Assembly: GCA_018240785.1 (NCBI GenBank)
Contig: JAFEFC010000013.1
Location: 1-52,501 of the forward strand
DNA from: Pseudomonadota bacterium
GTDB lineage: Bacteria; Pseudomonadota; Gammaproteobacteria; Burkholderiales; Rhodocyclaceae
Direction: 5' to 3'
DNA: 52,501 bases
Shown here: positions 1 to 9,002 of the stretch, in pieces
How positions within the stretch are numbered: the first letter of the stretch is position 1
How the letters are laid out: each line of letters begins with the position of its first letter
The notes under the pieces: generated by a model
Told to the model about the DNA's origin: nothing
What the model saw: the letters and a program-made list of their open reading frames with translations, nothing else
Database searches by the model: none
Position numbers and translations under genes: made by a program

Positions 1-78
1 CGCAACACAGACTTTCCGCCTCACCACTCCCCCAGCACCGCAACAGCCAAAACAACCGCAGCGCTCAAACAGGGCCGC

Positions 79-106
79 ATTATAAAGACGATTCGCGGCG
101 AGTCAA
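79..106 (-). promoter_or_regulatory. Sigma-70 promoter reading leftward
   Basis: Read on the minus strand, a TTGACT box (101-106) is followed by a 16-bp spacer and a perfect TATAAT box (79-84). This is the best consensus promoter seen near the left edge. It points out of the window, so it should drive a gene or RNA divergent from thyA that lies mostly or wholly outside. The 70 bases to its left show no clear coding start on the minus strand. Confidence 0.65.
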
Positions 107-237
107 CACCGATGACTCATCCGCGGAATCAGCACGCACGCTCCCGGAACGGCGGAGAGACATGGCCGCCTTCAGGGGAGGCGAAACTTGCGAGTAACAC
201 GTCGATGTACAATCAGCACTTTTGCTGGGCCGAACCC

Positions 238-1032
238 ATGAAACAATATCTGGACCTGATGCGGCACGTGCTCGAGCATGGCGACCAGAAGACGGATCGC
301 ACCGGGACAGGCACGCTTTCCGTTTTCGGATGGCAGATGCGCTTCCGGCTCGGGGACGGCTTTCCCCTGCTGACCACCAAGAAGCTGCATACCCGATCGA
401 TCATCCACGAACTTCTGTGGTTCCTGCGGGGCGACACCAACATTCGCTACCTGCACGAGAACAACGTGACGATCTGGGACGAGTGGGCCGATGCGAATGG
501 CGACCTGGGGCCGGTTTACGGCAAGCAATGGCGCCGTTGGGAAGGCGCAAATGGCTCAAAGGTGGACCAGATTGCGCGCCTGCTCGAAGGACTGCGCAAG
601 AACCCGGACTCCCGCCGTCACATGGTGTCCGCGTGGAACCCTTCTGAAATCGACAGCATGGCACTACCTCCCTGCCACGCGCTGTTCCAGTTTTATGTCG
701 CCAATGGCCGGCTTTCGTGCCAACTGTATCAGCGCAGCGCCGACATCTTTCTCGGCGTGCCCTTCAACATTGCGTCATACGCGCTGCTGACGTTGATGAT
801 CGCGCAGGTCTGCGACTTCGAGCCCGGCGACTTCATCTGGACAGGAGGCGACTGCCACCTGTACGTGAACCATCTGGCGCAGGCGCAGGAGCAGTTGTCG
901 CGAGAGCCGCGCCCCTTGCCACGGATGCGCATCAATCCACAGGTGAAGGATCTCTTCGCCTTCCGCTTCGAGGACTTCACACTCGAGGGCTACGAGCCGC
1001 ATCCGCACATCAAGGCGCCGGTGGCGGTATGA
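238..1032 (+). CDS. thyA: Thymidylate synthase
   Basis: Converts dUMP and 5,10-methylene-THF to dTMP and dihydrofolate in the cytoplasm. Starting at 238 gives 264 aa, exactly the usual ThyA length; the frame is open back to 112 but the extra 42 residues match nothing in the family. The catalytic cysteine sits in PPCHALFQF at residue 146, as in E. coli, and the folate/dUMP motifs DRTGTGT (20-26) and [13 protein letters not shown] are intact. The stop codon overlaps the folA start (ATGA), so the two genes are translationally coupled; FolA recycles the dihydrofolate made here. Confidence 0.97.
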   Translation: MKQYLDLMRHVLEHGDQKTDRTGTGTLSVFGWQMRFRLGDGFPLLTTKKLHTRSIIHELLWFLRGDTNIRYLHENNVTIWDEWADANGDLGPVYGKQWRRWEGANGSKVDQIARLLEGLRKNPDSRRHMVSAWNPSEIDSMALPPCHALFQFYVANGRLSCQLYQRSADIFLGVPFNIASYALLTLMIAQVCDFEPGDFIWTGGDCHLYVNHLAQAQEQLSREPRPLPRMRINPQVKDLFAFRFEDFTLEGYEPHPHIKAPVAV

Positions 1033-1538
1033 CCGCGCGACGCCCGGAAGTCATCCTCATCGCTGCGGTGGCGAGAAACGGCGTGATTGGTCGGAACAAC
1101 ACGCTGCCGTGGCGCCTGAGGGCCGACCTGCAGCATTTCCGCGCGGTCACACTCGGCCACCCGCTGCTGATGGGCCGCAAGACCTGGGAATCGCTGGGGC
1201 GTCCATTGCCCGGACGACGCAACATGGTCATCAGCCGCAGCTCCGAATTCCGCGCCGACGGGGCCGAGGTTTTTCCGAGCGCCGATGCCGCCCTTGCCGC
1301 CGTCGGCGACCATGAGAAGGTCTTCGTGATCGGCGGCGCGGAGGTGTATCGGCTGACCCTGCCCCTCGCCGACCGGCTGATGCTCACCGAAGTTTGGGCC
1401 GACGTGGACGGAGATGCCCACCTCCCCCCGATCGACAGCACACAGTTCATCGAGGAACGCCGCGAACCCCACGAAGCGGATGCCGACAACGAGCACGATT
1501 TCGACTTCGTGGAGTACCGCCGGCAGGGCTCGGCCTGA
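1029..1538 (+). CDS. folA: Dihydrofolate reductase
   Basis: Reduces dihydrofolate to tetrahydrofolate with NADPH, regenerating the cofactor consumed by ThyA. The 169-aa product begins at the ATG overlapping the thyA stop by 4 bp. Family motifs include [20 protein letters not shown] near residues 11-30, [18 protein letters not shown] and the NADPH-binding [10 protein letters not shown]. Size is normal for a chromosomal DHFR. The gene ends convergent with the decarboxylase gene on the other strand. Confidence 0.96.
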   Translation: MTARRPEVILIAAVARNGVIGRNNTLPWRLRADLQHFRAVTLGHPLLMGRKTWESLGRPLPGRRNMVISRSSEFRADGAEVFPSADAALAAVGDHEKVFVIGGAEVYRLTLPLADRLMLTEVWADVDGDAHLPPIDSTQFIEERREPHEADADNEHDFDFVEYRRQGSA

Positions 1539-1556
1539 AGAACCGCGGCTTGGTCG

Positions 1557-1591
1557 AAAAACGACGAAGGCCGCTGCTGGCGGCCCTTCGT
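1557..1591 (-). terminator. Rho-independent terminator of the decarboxylase gene
   Basis: An 11-bp stem with one bulged base (1564-1574 against 1580-1591) is followed, in the minus direction, by a run of five T (the A run at 1557-1561). It lies just beyond the stop of the minus-strand decarboxylase gene. Because folA ends only 25 bp away on the other side, the hairpin may also help stop folA transcripts, but no T run follows it on the plus strand. Confidence 0.75.
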
Positions 1592-1627
1592 CATTCACCT
1601 TCGTCGTCGACAGACGGCGTCGAAAGC

Positions 1628-3874
1628 TCAGCTGTCAGCCACGCAATCAACGTGGTAACGACCATCCTCGGTCTTCACCAGGCCATGGATATCCGTCTCG
1701 AAGCCGGGGAAGCGCGCATTGAAATCGCGGGCGAAGCGCAGGTAGCGAACGATGGTGGCGTTGAACCGCTCACCAGGAATCAATAGCGGAATTCCCGGCG
1801 GATACGGCGTCACCAGCATCGCGGTCACACGACCCTCCAGGTCGTCGATGCCGACCCGTTCGATCTCGCGATGCGCCATCCTGGCAAAGGCATCGGCCGG
1901 CTTCATCGCCGGCACCATGTCCGACAGATACATCTCGGTCGTCAGGCGCGCGATGTCGTGCGCCTTGTAGAAGCTGTGAATCTGGTCACACAGATCCTTG
2001 AGGCCGACCTTCTCGTAGCGCGGCTGCTTGGCAATGAACTCCGGCATCACCCGCCACAGAGGCTGGTTGCGATCGTAATCGTCCTTGAACTGCTGCAGCT
2101 CGGTCACCATCGTGTTCCAGCGGCCCTTGGTGATGCCGATCGTGAACATGATGAAGAAGGAATACAGCCCGGTTTTCTCGACGATCACGCCATGCTCGGC
2201 CAGGTAGCGGGTGACAATGGCCGCGGGAATCCCGTTGTGCTCAGCGAAATCGCCGTCCATGTTGAGGCCCGGCGTGATGATCGTGGCCTTGATCGGATCA
2301 AGCATGTTGAACCCGGCGGCCAGGTTGCCAAACCCGTGCCAGCGGTCGCCGGTCTTCAGCATCCAGTCCTCACGCTCGCCGATGCCTTCCTCGGCGAGAT
2401 ATTCCGGCCCCCAGACCTGAAACCACCAGTCCGCCTCGCCGAAATCGGCGTCCACCTTGCGCATTGCACGGCGGAACTCGACCGCCTCGGAGAGGGACTC
2501 GTTGACCAGCGCCGTGCCACCCGGCGCCTCCATCATCGCCGCCGCGACATCGCAGGACGCGATGATCGCGTATTGCGGCGAGGTCGAGGTATGCATCAGG
2601 TAGGCTTCGTTGAAGATGTCGCGGTCGAGCTTGCGTGTCTGCGAATCCTGCACGAGGATCTGCGAGGCCTGCGACAGGCCGGCCAGCAGCTTGTGGGTGG
2701 ACTGCGTGGAGAAGACCATCGACTCGCGGCAGCGCGGACGATCCTCGCCGATGGCATGGTAGTCGCCGTAGAAGTCGTGGAATGCCGCGTGCGGCAGCCA
2801 GGCTTCATCGAAATGCAGGGTGTCGATCTCGCCGTCGAGCATTTCCTTGATCGTCTCGACGTTGTAGACGACGCCGTCGTAAGTCGACTGTGTGATCGTC
2901 AGGATGCGCGGCTTCTTGTTCTTCGCCTCGCGTGCGAACGGATTCGCCTCGATCTTCTTGCGGATGTTCTCCATCGAGAACTCCTCGAGCGGGATCGGGC
3001 CGATGATGCCGTAATGATTGCGCGTCGGCGTCAGGAACACCGGGATCGCCCCGGTCATGATGATCGAGTGGAGGATGGACTTGTGGCAGTTGCGGTCGAC
3101 CACGACGATGTCGCCCGGCGCCACGGTGGTGTGCCACACCATCTTGTTCGACGTCGATGTTCCGTTGGTGACGAAGTACAGATGGTCGCAATTGAAGATG
3201 CGCGCCGCATTGCGCTCGCTCGCCGCCACCGGACCGGTGTGGTCGAGCAGTTGGCCAAGTTCCTCGACCGCGTTGCAGACGTCGGCACGCAGCATGTTCT
3301 CACCGAAGAACTGGTGGAACATCTGACCCACCGGGCTCTTCAGGAAGGCGACGCCGCCAGAGTGTCCCGGGCAGTGCCACGAATACGAACCGTCGGCGGC
3401 ATAGTGCGTCAGTGCGCGAAAGAACGGCGGCGGCAGCGACTCAAGGTAGTTCTTCGCCTCGCGCACGACATAGCGCGCAATGAACTCCGGCGTGTCCTCG
3501 AACATGTGGATGAAGCCGTGCATCTCGCGCAGCACGTCGTTGGGGATGTGACGGGTGGTGCGCGTCTCGCCGTGCAGGAAGATCGGGATGTCCGCGTTGC
3601 GGAAGCGAATCTCCTGCACGAAGGCTCGCAGGTCCGCGATCGCCTTGTTGGCGGCCTCGGGCGAGGAGAATTCCTCGTCGTCGATCGACAGGATGAAGGC
3701 CGACCCACGGCTCTGCTGCTGCGCGAAGGAGGTCAGGTCGCCGTAACTGGTGACGCCGAGAACCTCGATGCCTTCGTCTTCGATCGCCTTGGCCAGCGCA
3801 CGGATCCCCAGGCCGGACGCGTTCTCCGAGCGGAAATCCTCGTCGATGATGATGATGGGGAAATGGAATCGCAT
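1628..3874 (-). CDS. Orn/Lys/Arg decarboxylase (PLP fold type I)
   Basis: A 748-aa cytoplasmic basic-amino-acid decarboxylase of the AdiA/LdcC/SpeF family. The order is an N-terminal wing domain (about 1-130, starting MRFHFPIIIIDED), the PLP-binding core with Schiff-base lysine in STHKLLAGLSQAS (Lys395), and a C-terminal domain. The start is set at the internal ATG that begins the conserved N-terminus; an upstream in-frame ATG at 3907 would add 11 atypical residues. Substrate (arginine, lysine or ornithine) cannot be decided by eye; length is closest to AdiA. It has its own terminator and stands alone, so a role in polyamine synthesis or acid stress is inference. Confidence 0.9.
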   Translation of the reverse strand: MRFHFPIIIIDEDFRSENASGLGIRALAKAIEDEGIEVLGVTSYGDLTSFAQQQSRGSAFILSIDDEEFSSPEAANKAIADLRAFVQEIRFRNADIPIFLHGETRTTRHIPNDVLREMHGFIHMFEDTPEFIARYVVREAKNYLESLPPPFFRALTHYAADGSYSWHCPGHSGGVAFLKSPVGQMFHQFFGENMLRADVCNAVEELGQLLDHTGPVAASERNAARIFNCDHLYFVTNGTSTSNKMVWHTTVAPGDIVVVDRNCHKSILHSIIMTGAIPVFLTPTRNHYGIIGPIPLEEFSMENIRKKIEANPFAREAKNKKPRILTITQSTYDGVVYNVETIKEMLDGEIDTLHFDEAWLPHAAFHDFYGDYHAIGEDRPRCRESMVFSTQSTHKLLAGLSQASQILVQDSQTRKLDRDIFNEAYLMHTSTSPQYAIIASCDVAAAMMEAPGGTALVNESLSEAVEFRRAMRKVDADFGEADWWFQVWGPEYLAEEGIGEREDWMLKTGDRWHGFGNLAAGFNMLDPIKATIITPGLNMDGDFAEHNGIPAAIVTRYLAEHGVIVEKTGLYSFFIMFTIGITKGRWNTMVTELQQFKDDYDRNQPLWRVMPEFIAKQPRYEKVGLKDLCDQIHSFYKAHDIARLTTEMYLSDMVPAMKPADAFARMAHREIERVGIDDLEGRVTAMLVTPYPPGIPLLIPGERFNATIVRYLRFARDFNARFPGFETDIHGLVKTEDGRYHVDCVADS

Positions 3875-4024
3875 CCTGATCGTCTCCAGCGCGGCGCGAG
3901 GGGCCAAAACGCGAATGTTACCCCTCGCTGGATTGCCCGCGTGTTACCAAAATTTCGGAAGAATGAACAAGGGGCCGTGCGGCCGGCCCCATGCGTCGTT
4001 TGCTGTGTGCGTCGGTGATCGACG

Positions 4025-4591
4025 TCAGATCTTGGGCAGCGTGACTCCGGTCTGGCCGAGATACTTGCCACCCCGGTCGCGATAGGACGTCTCGCAGATC
4101 TCGTCGGACTGGAAGAAAAGCATCTGCGCCACGCCCTCGTTGGCGTAGATCTTGGCCGGCAGCGGCGTGGTGTTGGAAAACTCCAGCGTCACGTGACCTT
4201 CCCACTCTGGCTCCAGCGGCGTCACGTTGACGATGATGCCGCAGCGCGCGTAGGTGCTCTTGCCCAGGCACACCGTCAGCACGCTGCGCGGGATGCGGAA
4301 GTACTCGACCGTGCGCGCGAGCGCGAAGGAGTTGGGCGGGATGATGCACACGTCGCCGGTGAAGTCGACGAAGTTGCGCGCGTCGAAATCCTTCGGGTCG
4401 ACGATGGTCGAGTTGATGTTGGTGAAGATCTTGAATTCGTTGGCCACGCGCACGTCGTAGCCATAGCTCGACGTGCCGTAGGACACGATGCGGCCGCTGT
4501 CGTTGCTGCGCACGAGCTCCGGCGCGAACGGCTCGATCATGCCTTCCTGCTCCGCCATGCGGCGGATCCACTTGTCGGACTTGATGGACAT
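4025..4591 (-). CDS. dcd: dCTP deaminase
   Basis: Deaminates dCTP to dUTP, feeding dUMP to thymidylate synthase. The 188-aa length is standard. Seen motifs are [14 protein letters not shown] at the N-terminus, [35 protein letters not shown] and the nucleotide-binding stretch with [10 protein letters not shown] and [20 protein letters not shown], where the Glu is catalytic in the family. It lies downstream of apbC on the same strand with a 121-bp gap, an arrangement known in betaproteobacteria. Confidence 0.97.
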   Translation of the reverse strand: MSIKSDKWIRRMAEQEGMIEPFAPELVRSNDSGRIVSYGTSSYGYDVRVANEFKIFTNINSTIVDPKDFDARNFVDFTGDVCIIPPNSFALARTVEYFRIPRSVLTVCLGKSTYARCGIIVNVTPLEPEWEGHVTLEFSNTTPLPAKIYANEGVAQMLFFQSDEICETSYRDRGGKYLGQTGVTLPKI

Positions 4592-4712
4592 CTGCGCGAA
4601 TTCCTGTGCGGCCCGTCGGCCAGAGACGAAAAACGCGCTAGTTTAGGCGAAGCGAGGCCGCACGCAAAGGCCACCGCGGACACCGCGCGATCAACGCGAT
4701 GCCCGGGCCCGA

Positions 4713-5804
4713 TCAGGTGTTCTGGATGACGATGTTCGGGAACTTGTGCGTCATGTCCTTCGCCTTTTCGGCGATGCGCACCGCCACCTTGCGCGCGATC
4801 TGCTTGTAGATGGCGGCGATGCGCCCGTCAGGGTCGGACACCACGGTGGGCGCGCCGCCATCGGCCTGCTCGCGGATCTGGATGTCGAGCGGCAGCGCAC
4901 CGAGGAAGGGAATCTTGTACTCGGCGCACATCTTCTCGCCGCCGCCCTGGCCGAAGATGTGCTCCTCGTGGCCGCAATTGGAGCAGATGTGGATGCTCAT
5001 GTTCTCCACCACGCCGAGGATCGGCACGCCGACCTTTTCGAACATCTTCAGGCCCTTGCGCGCGTCGAGCAAGGCGATGTCCTGCGGCGTGGTGACGATC
5101 ACCGCGCCGGTCACCGGCACCGTCTGCGACAGCGTCAACTGGATGTCGCCGGTGCCCGGCGGCATGTCGATCACCAGATAGTCCAGATCCTTCCACGCCG
5201 TATCCTTCAGCAACTGGTTCAGCGCCTGGGTGGCCATCGGGCCGCGCCAGACCATGGGCGTATCCTGCTCGATCAGAAAACCGATGGACATCGCCTGCAG
5301 GCCGTACGCCTGAAGTGGTTCCATCGTCTTGCCGTCGTGCGACTCCGGCCGCTGATCGCCAATGCCCAGCATCTGCGGCTGCGACGGTCCATAGATGTCC
5401 GCATCCAGAAGTCCGACGCGCGCCCCTTCGGCCGCCAGCGCCAGCGCCAGATTGGCAGCAGTGGTGCTCTTGCCCACGCCCCCCTTGCCCGAAGCCACGG
5501 CGATGATGTTTCGCACGCCAGGCAGCAACTTAACGCCATGCTGCACGGCATGCGCGACGACCTTGCTGCTGACGTTGATATCGACCCTGCCGATGCCCGG
5601 CAGCTTCGCGAGTGCTTCGGCCAGCAGGGCACGCATCGGTTCGTGCTGGCTGCGCGCGGGGTAGCCGAGTTCGACGTCGAAGCGCACATCGGCGCCGCTC
5701 ACCACCAGATTGCGGATGCAGCGGGATGAAACGAGATCCTTCCCGGTATTCGGGTCGATGACCGACTTGAGCGCTTCGGTTACGGATTCCTGGTTAAGAC
5801 TCAT
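4713..5804 (-). CDS. apbC: Iron-sulfur cluster carrier ATPase ApbC/Mrp
   Basis: A P-loop scaffold that binds and passes on 4Fe-4S clusters. The 363-aa protein has an N-terminal MIP18/DUF59-type domain (about 1-90), a deviant Walker A ASGKGGVGKST (104-114) and, near residue 285, the cluster-binding CSNC pair in HICSNCGHEEHIF. The start at 5804 is preceded by GAGGA at a good distance; the frame is open 315 bp further upstream but without family similarity. It is transcribed away from the lipoprotein and metG genes, a frequent betaproteobacterial neighbourhood. Confidence 0.95.
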   Translation of the reverse strand: MSLNQESVTEALKSVIDPNTGKDLVSSRCIRNLVVSGADVRFDVELGYPARSQHEPMRALLAEALAKLPGIGRVDINVSSKVVAHAVQHGVKLLPGVRNIIAVASGKGGVGKSTTAANLALALAAEGARVGLLDADIYGPSQPQMLGIGDQRPESHDGKTMEPLQAYGLQAMSIGFLIEQDTPMVWRGPMATQALNQLLKDTAWKDLDYLVIDMPPGTGDIQLTLSQTVPVTGAVIVTTPQDIALLDARKGLKMFEKVGVPILGVVENMSIHICSNCGHEEHIFGQGGGEKMCAEYKIPFLGALPLDIQIREQADGGAPTVVSDPDGRIAAIYKQIARKVAVRIAEKAKDMTHKFPNIVIQNT

Positions 5805-6002
5805 CGCGTTTTCCTCGATAATCGGGCCGGCCGCGCATCGGCGGCGAACGGCAGGATCATACCGGAGGCGTCGGCTTCGCTCACCCGCGCCGCCATCATG
5901 GTTTCCCGCCCACGTCGATGCCTGGCGCGCTGCGCCAACGCCCGAACATCCTCCGCCAGGTCGCGACTGCGGCCCTGGCGGCACGCCGTTTCCATTTCCG
6001 CC

Positions 6003-6569
6003 ATGAAAATCAAGACCCTCATCTTCCCCGCCCTGCTCGCCTCCGTCCTCGCCGCCTGCGCCACGCCCCCGAAGAACAGTGCCGACACGGCCTACAACGT
6101 CAACTCGGCGCGCACCCATAGCTCCGCTCCGGCGCCGGACTGGTCGTCGTTGCGCACCAAGCTCGCCGGCGCGCTGCGCAACGTCGCCGGCATCGAGATC
6201 GGCGAGGCCGGCGCCGATGGCCTGCGGTTACAGATCCCGGTGGCCGACGGATTCGCTTCCGGAAGCGTCGAGGTGCGCGCACCGCTCGCGCGCACGCTCG
6301 ATGCGCTCGCCCCCACCCTCGCGTCGGAGCCCGGCGCGGCGGTGCAGGTCGTCGGCCACACCGACAGCCAGGGCAGCGAGATGTACAACCTGCAGTTGTC
6401 GATCGCGCGCGCCGAGGCGGTGGCCGAATACCTGCGCAATCGCGGCATTGCACTCGCGCGGCTGAGCGCGGACGGTCGCGGAGAAGCCGACCCGCTGACG
6501 AGCAACGCCACCGAAGCGGGGCGCGCGCGCAATCGCCGCGTCGAGATCATCCTGCGACCGATGCCCTGA
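6003..6569 (+). CDS. OmpA-family outer-membrane lipoprotein
   Basis: The 188-aa product begins with a lipoprotein signal ending in LAAC (cysteine at residue 18), so it is expected to be lipidated and outer-membrane anchored. The C-terminal half (about 85-185) is an OmpA/MotB peptidoglycan-binding domain: [27 protein letters not shown] and NRRVEI are the usual signatures. The middle is short and unassigned. It probably tethers the outer membrane to peptidoglycan. The next gene metG follows after 94 bp; a functional link is not implied. Confidence 0.88.
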   Translation: MKIKTLIFPALLASVLAACATPPKNSADTAYNVNSARTHSSAPAPDWSSLRTKLAGALRNVAGIEIGEAGADGLRLQIPVADGFASGSVEVRAPLARTLDALAPTLASEPGAAVQVVGHTDSQGSEMYNLQLSIARAEAVAEYLRNRGIALARLSADGRGEADPLTSNATEAGRARNRRVEIILRPMP

Positions 6570-6663
6570 TCCCGCCGGCGCGGGGTTCGAACCGGCTTTC
6601 ACGCGCGGCACGGGGCCGCGCTTTGCTAAAATCGCGTTTTCAGATTCGCGCGCCCACCCCAAC

Positions 6664-8853
6664 ATGCCCCGCAAGATCCTCGTCACCAACGCCCTGCCCT
6701 ACGCCAACGGCGACATCCACCTCGGCCACCTCGTGGGCTACATCCAGGCCGACATCTGGGTGCGCTTCCAGCGCATGCGCGGCCACTCGGTGCACTACGT
6801 GTGCGCGGACGACACCCATGGCACGCCGGTCATGCTGCGCGCCGAGAAGGAAGGCCTGACGCCCGAGCAGTTGATCGACCGCGTGCATGGCGAGCACCTG
6901 CGCGACTTCACCGCCTTCGGCGTGGCCTTCGACAACTACCACTCGACGCATAGCACCGAGAACCGTTTCTACGCCGAAGACATCTACGGCAAGCTCAGGA
7001 CCGGCGGCCTGATCGACACGCGATCGATCGAGCAGTACTACGACCCGGTCAAGGAGATGTTCCTGCCCGACCGCTTCATCAAGGGCGAATGCCCCAAGTG
7101 CGGCGCGGCCGACCAGTACGGCGACAACTGCGAGGCCTGCGGCGCGGCCTACGCTCCCACCGAACTCAAGAACCCCTACTCGGCGGTGTCCGGCGCCAAG
7201 CCGGTGCTGAAGACTTCGGAGCACTACTTCTTCCGCCTGTCCGACGAGCGCGCCGTAGCCTTCCTGCGCGAATGGACGCGCGGCACCAACGCCGCCGGCG
7301 AGCGCCGCCTGCAGGCGGAGGCCGCCAACAAGATGAAGGAATGGCTGGGCGAGGAAGGCGAGAACACGCTCTCCGACTGGGACATCTCGCGCGACGCGCC
7401 CTACTTCGGCTTCGAGATCCCCGGCGCGCCGGGCAAGTATTTCTATGTGTGGCTGGATGCGCCGATCGGCTACCTCGCCAGCTTCCGCAACCTGGCGGAC
7501 AAACGTGCCGCCGCGGGCGAAACCATCGCGGTGGAGGACTACACCGACTCCGCCCGTGCCGCCGCGGCAGGCACCGAGATGGTGCACTTCATCGGCAAGG
7601 ACATCCTCTATTTCCACGCCCTGTTCTGGCCGGCAATGCTGAAGTTCGCCGGCTACGCCACGCCGAGCCAGTTGTGCGTGAATGGCTTCCTGACCGTCGA
7701 CGGCGCCAAGATGAGCAAGAGCCGCGGCACTTTCATCACTGCGCACTCCTACATCGCGCAGAAGCTCAACCCCGAGTGGCTGCGCTATTACTTCGCCGGC
7801 AAATCGAACGGGACGATGGAGGACGTCGACCTCAACCTCGACGACATGATCGCCAAGGTCAATTCGGATCTGGTGGGCAAGTTCGTGAACATCGCCAGCC
7901 GCTGCGCGGGCTTCATCGGCAAGCGCTTCGACGGCAGGCTGGGCGAGTTCGACGCGAGCTTCGAACTGGACTACAAACTGAAGTGGCATTCAGCGTTCAA
8001 GACCATCGTGCTCGCCTATGAGGAGCGCGACTACGGGCGCGCGCTGCGCGAGATCATGCATCTGGCTGACATCGCCAACCAGTACGTCAATGACCACAAG
8101 CCGTGGGAACTGGCCAAGCAGGAAGGCCAAGAAGCCCGCCTGCACGCGGTATGCAGCACCGCGCTGACCATGTTCCGCGACCTCACCTGCTATCTGAAGC
8201 CGGTGCTGCCGGCGCTGGCGTTCCAGGTCGAGTCTTTCCTGGCGATTCCCGCGATGCGCTGGCAGGAGCAGTGGGCTCCCCTGCCCAACGGCCACGCCAT
8301 CCAGCCATACAGCCACCTGATGACCCGCGTCGAGCGCAAACAGATCGACGCCCTGCTCGAAGCCAACCGCGAATCGCTCGCTCCGGCGGTCACCTCCGCG
8401 CCGGTGAAGGAAGCGAAGGATGCGAAAGTTGCCTCCTCGCAGCAGCGTCACGCGGAGAAGCAGCAGCACGCCACGCAGTCTGCAGAAACCGCAGCCGCAC
8501 ACATCTCGATCGACGACTTCACCAAGGTCGAGCTGCGCATCGCCAGGATCGTCAATGCCGAGCACGTCGACGGCGCGGACAAGCTGATCCGCCTGCAGCT
8601 CGACATCGGCGAGACGGACGACGCCGGCGCCCCGAAGCCGCGCCAGGTGTTCGCCGGCATCAAGTCGGCCTACGATCCGGCCAGCCTGGTCGGACGCCTG
8701 ACGGTGATGGTCGCCAACCTTGCGCCGCGCAAGATGAAGTTCGGCATGAGCGAAGGCATGGTGCTGGCCGCCTCGGACCCCGAGGGCCAAACCGCCGGCC
8801 TCTTCCTGCTGTCGCCGGACGCCGGCGCGACACCGGGCATGCGCGTGAAGTGA
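6664..8853 (+). CDS. metG: Methionyl-tRNA synthetase
   Basis: Charges tRNA-Met. The 729-aa protein has the class I HIGH-type motif in [13 protein letters not shown] near residue 20, a zinc knuckle with CPKCG and CEACG (about residues 142-160), the KMSKS motif in [11 protein letters not shown] near residue 350, and a C-terminal EMAP/OB-fold tRNA-binding domain (about 620-729, [16 protein letters not shown]) typical of the dimeric long form. A low-complexity Lys/Ala/Gln linker joins the body to the OB domain. The start at 6664 gives the canonical [16 protein letters not shown]-terminus. Confidence 0.97.
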   Translation: MPRKILVTNALPYANGDIHLGHLVGYIQADIWVRFQRMRGHSVHYVCADDTHGTPVMLRAEKEGLTPEQLIDRVHGEHLRDFTAFGVAFDNYHSTHSTENRFYAEDIYGKLRTGGLIDTRSIEQYYDPVKEMFLPDRFIKGECPKCGAADQYGDNCEACGAAYAPTELKNPYSAVSGAKPVLKTSEHYFFRLSDERAVAFLREWTRGTNAAGERRLQAEAANKMKEWLGEEGENTLSDWDISRDAPYFGFEIPGAPGKYFYVWLDAPIGYLASFRNLADKRAAAGETIAVEDYTDSARAAAAGTEMVHFIGKDILYFHALFWPAMLKFAGYATPSQLCVNGFLTVDGAKMSKSRGTFITAHSYIAQKLNPEWLRYYFAGKSNGTMEDVDLNLDDMIAKVNSDLVGKFVNIASRCAGFIGKRFDGRLGEFDASFELDYKLKWHSAFKTIVLAYEERDYGRALREIMHLADIANQYVNDHKPWELAKQEGQEARLHAVCSTALTMFRDLTCYLKPVLPALAFQVESFLAIPAMRWQEQWAPLPNGHAIQPYSHLMTRVERKQIDALLEANRESLAPAVTSAPVKEAKDAKVASSQQRHAEKQQHATQSAETAAAHISIDDFTKVELRIARIVNAEHVDGADKLIRLQLDIGETDDAGAPKPRQVFAGIKSAYDPASLVGRLTVMVANLAPRKMKFGMSEGMVLAASDPEGQTAGLFLLSPDAGATPGMRVK

Positions 8854-8875
8854 CGGTCTGACCCCATGCCGCTGA

Positions 8876-8956
8876 CGCCCTCGAAACGCTGGATGGTCCT
8901 GCATCACGCGGGACGAGGGCGCCTGTCTCCGTAGCGTCGCCTCGAAGGAGCGACGC
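8876..8956 (+). ncRNA. Candidate structured 5' leader of the SulP gene
   Basis: Two stable hairpins sit between metG and sulP. The first has a perfect 8-bp closing stem (8876-8883 with 8914-8921) enclosing a 30-nt interior with a small possible inner stem. The second is a perfect 7-bp stem (8934-8940 with 8950-8956) and a 9-nt loop. The sulP ribosome site GGAGGC follows 35 bp later. I do not recognise a described riboswitch class. Alternatives are a weak metG terminator (there is no T run) or chance structure in GC-rich DNA. Confidence 0.35.
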
Positions 8957-9002
8957 GAGAGCTTTACAGCCAGACCTGTTCAAGTTCACCGCGGAGGCAA
9001 CA

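Noticed and set aside
188-213. TTGCGA and TACAAT before thyA as a promoter
   Set aside because: Spacer is only 14 bp and the -35 box is poor; not called.
1871-4018. Long open frame on the strand opposite the decarboxylase gene (715 codons)
   Set aside because: Antisense shadow of a real gene in GC-rich DNA; composition rich in His, Arg and Val without domains.
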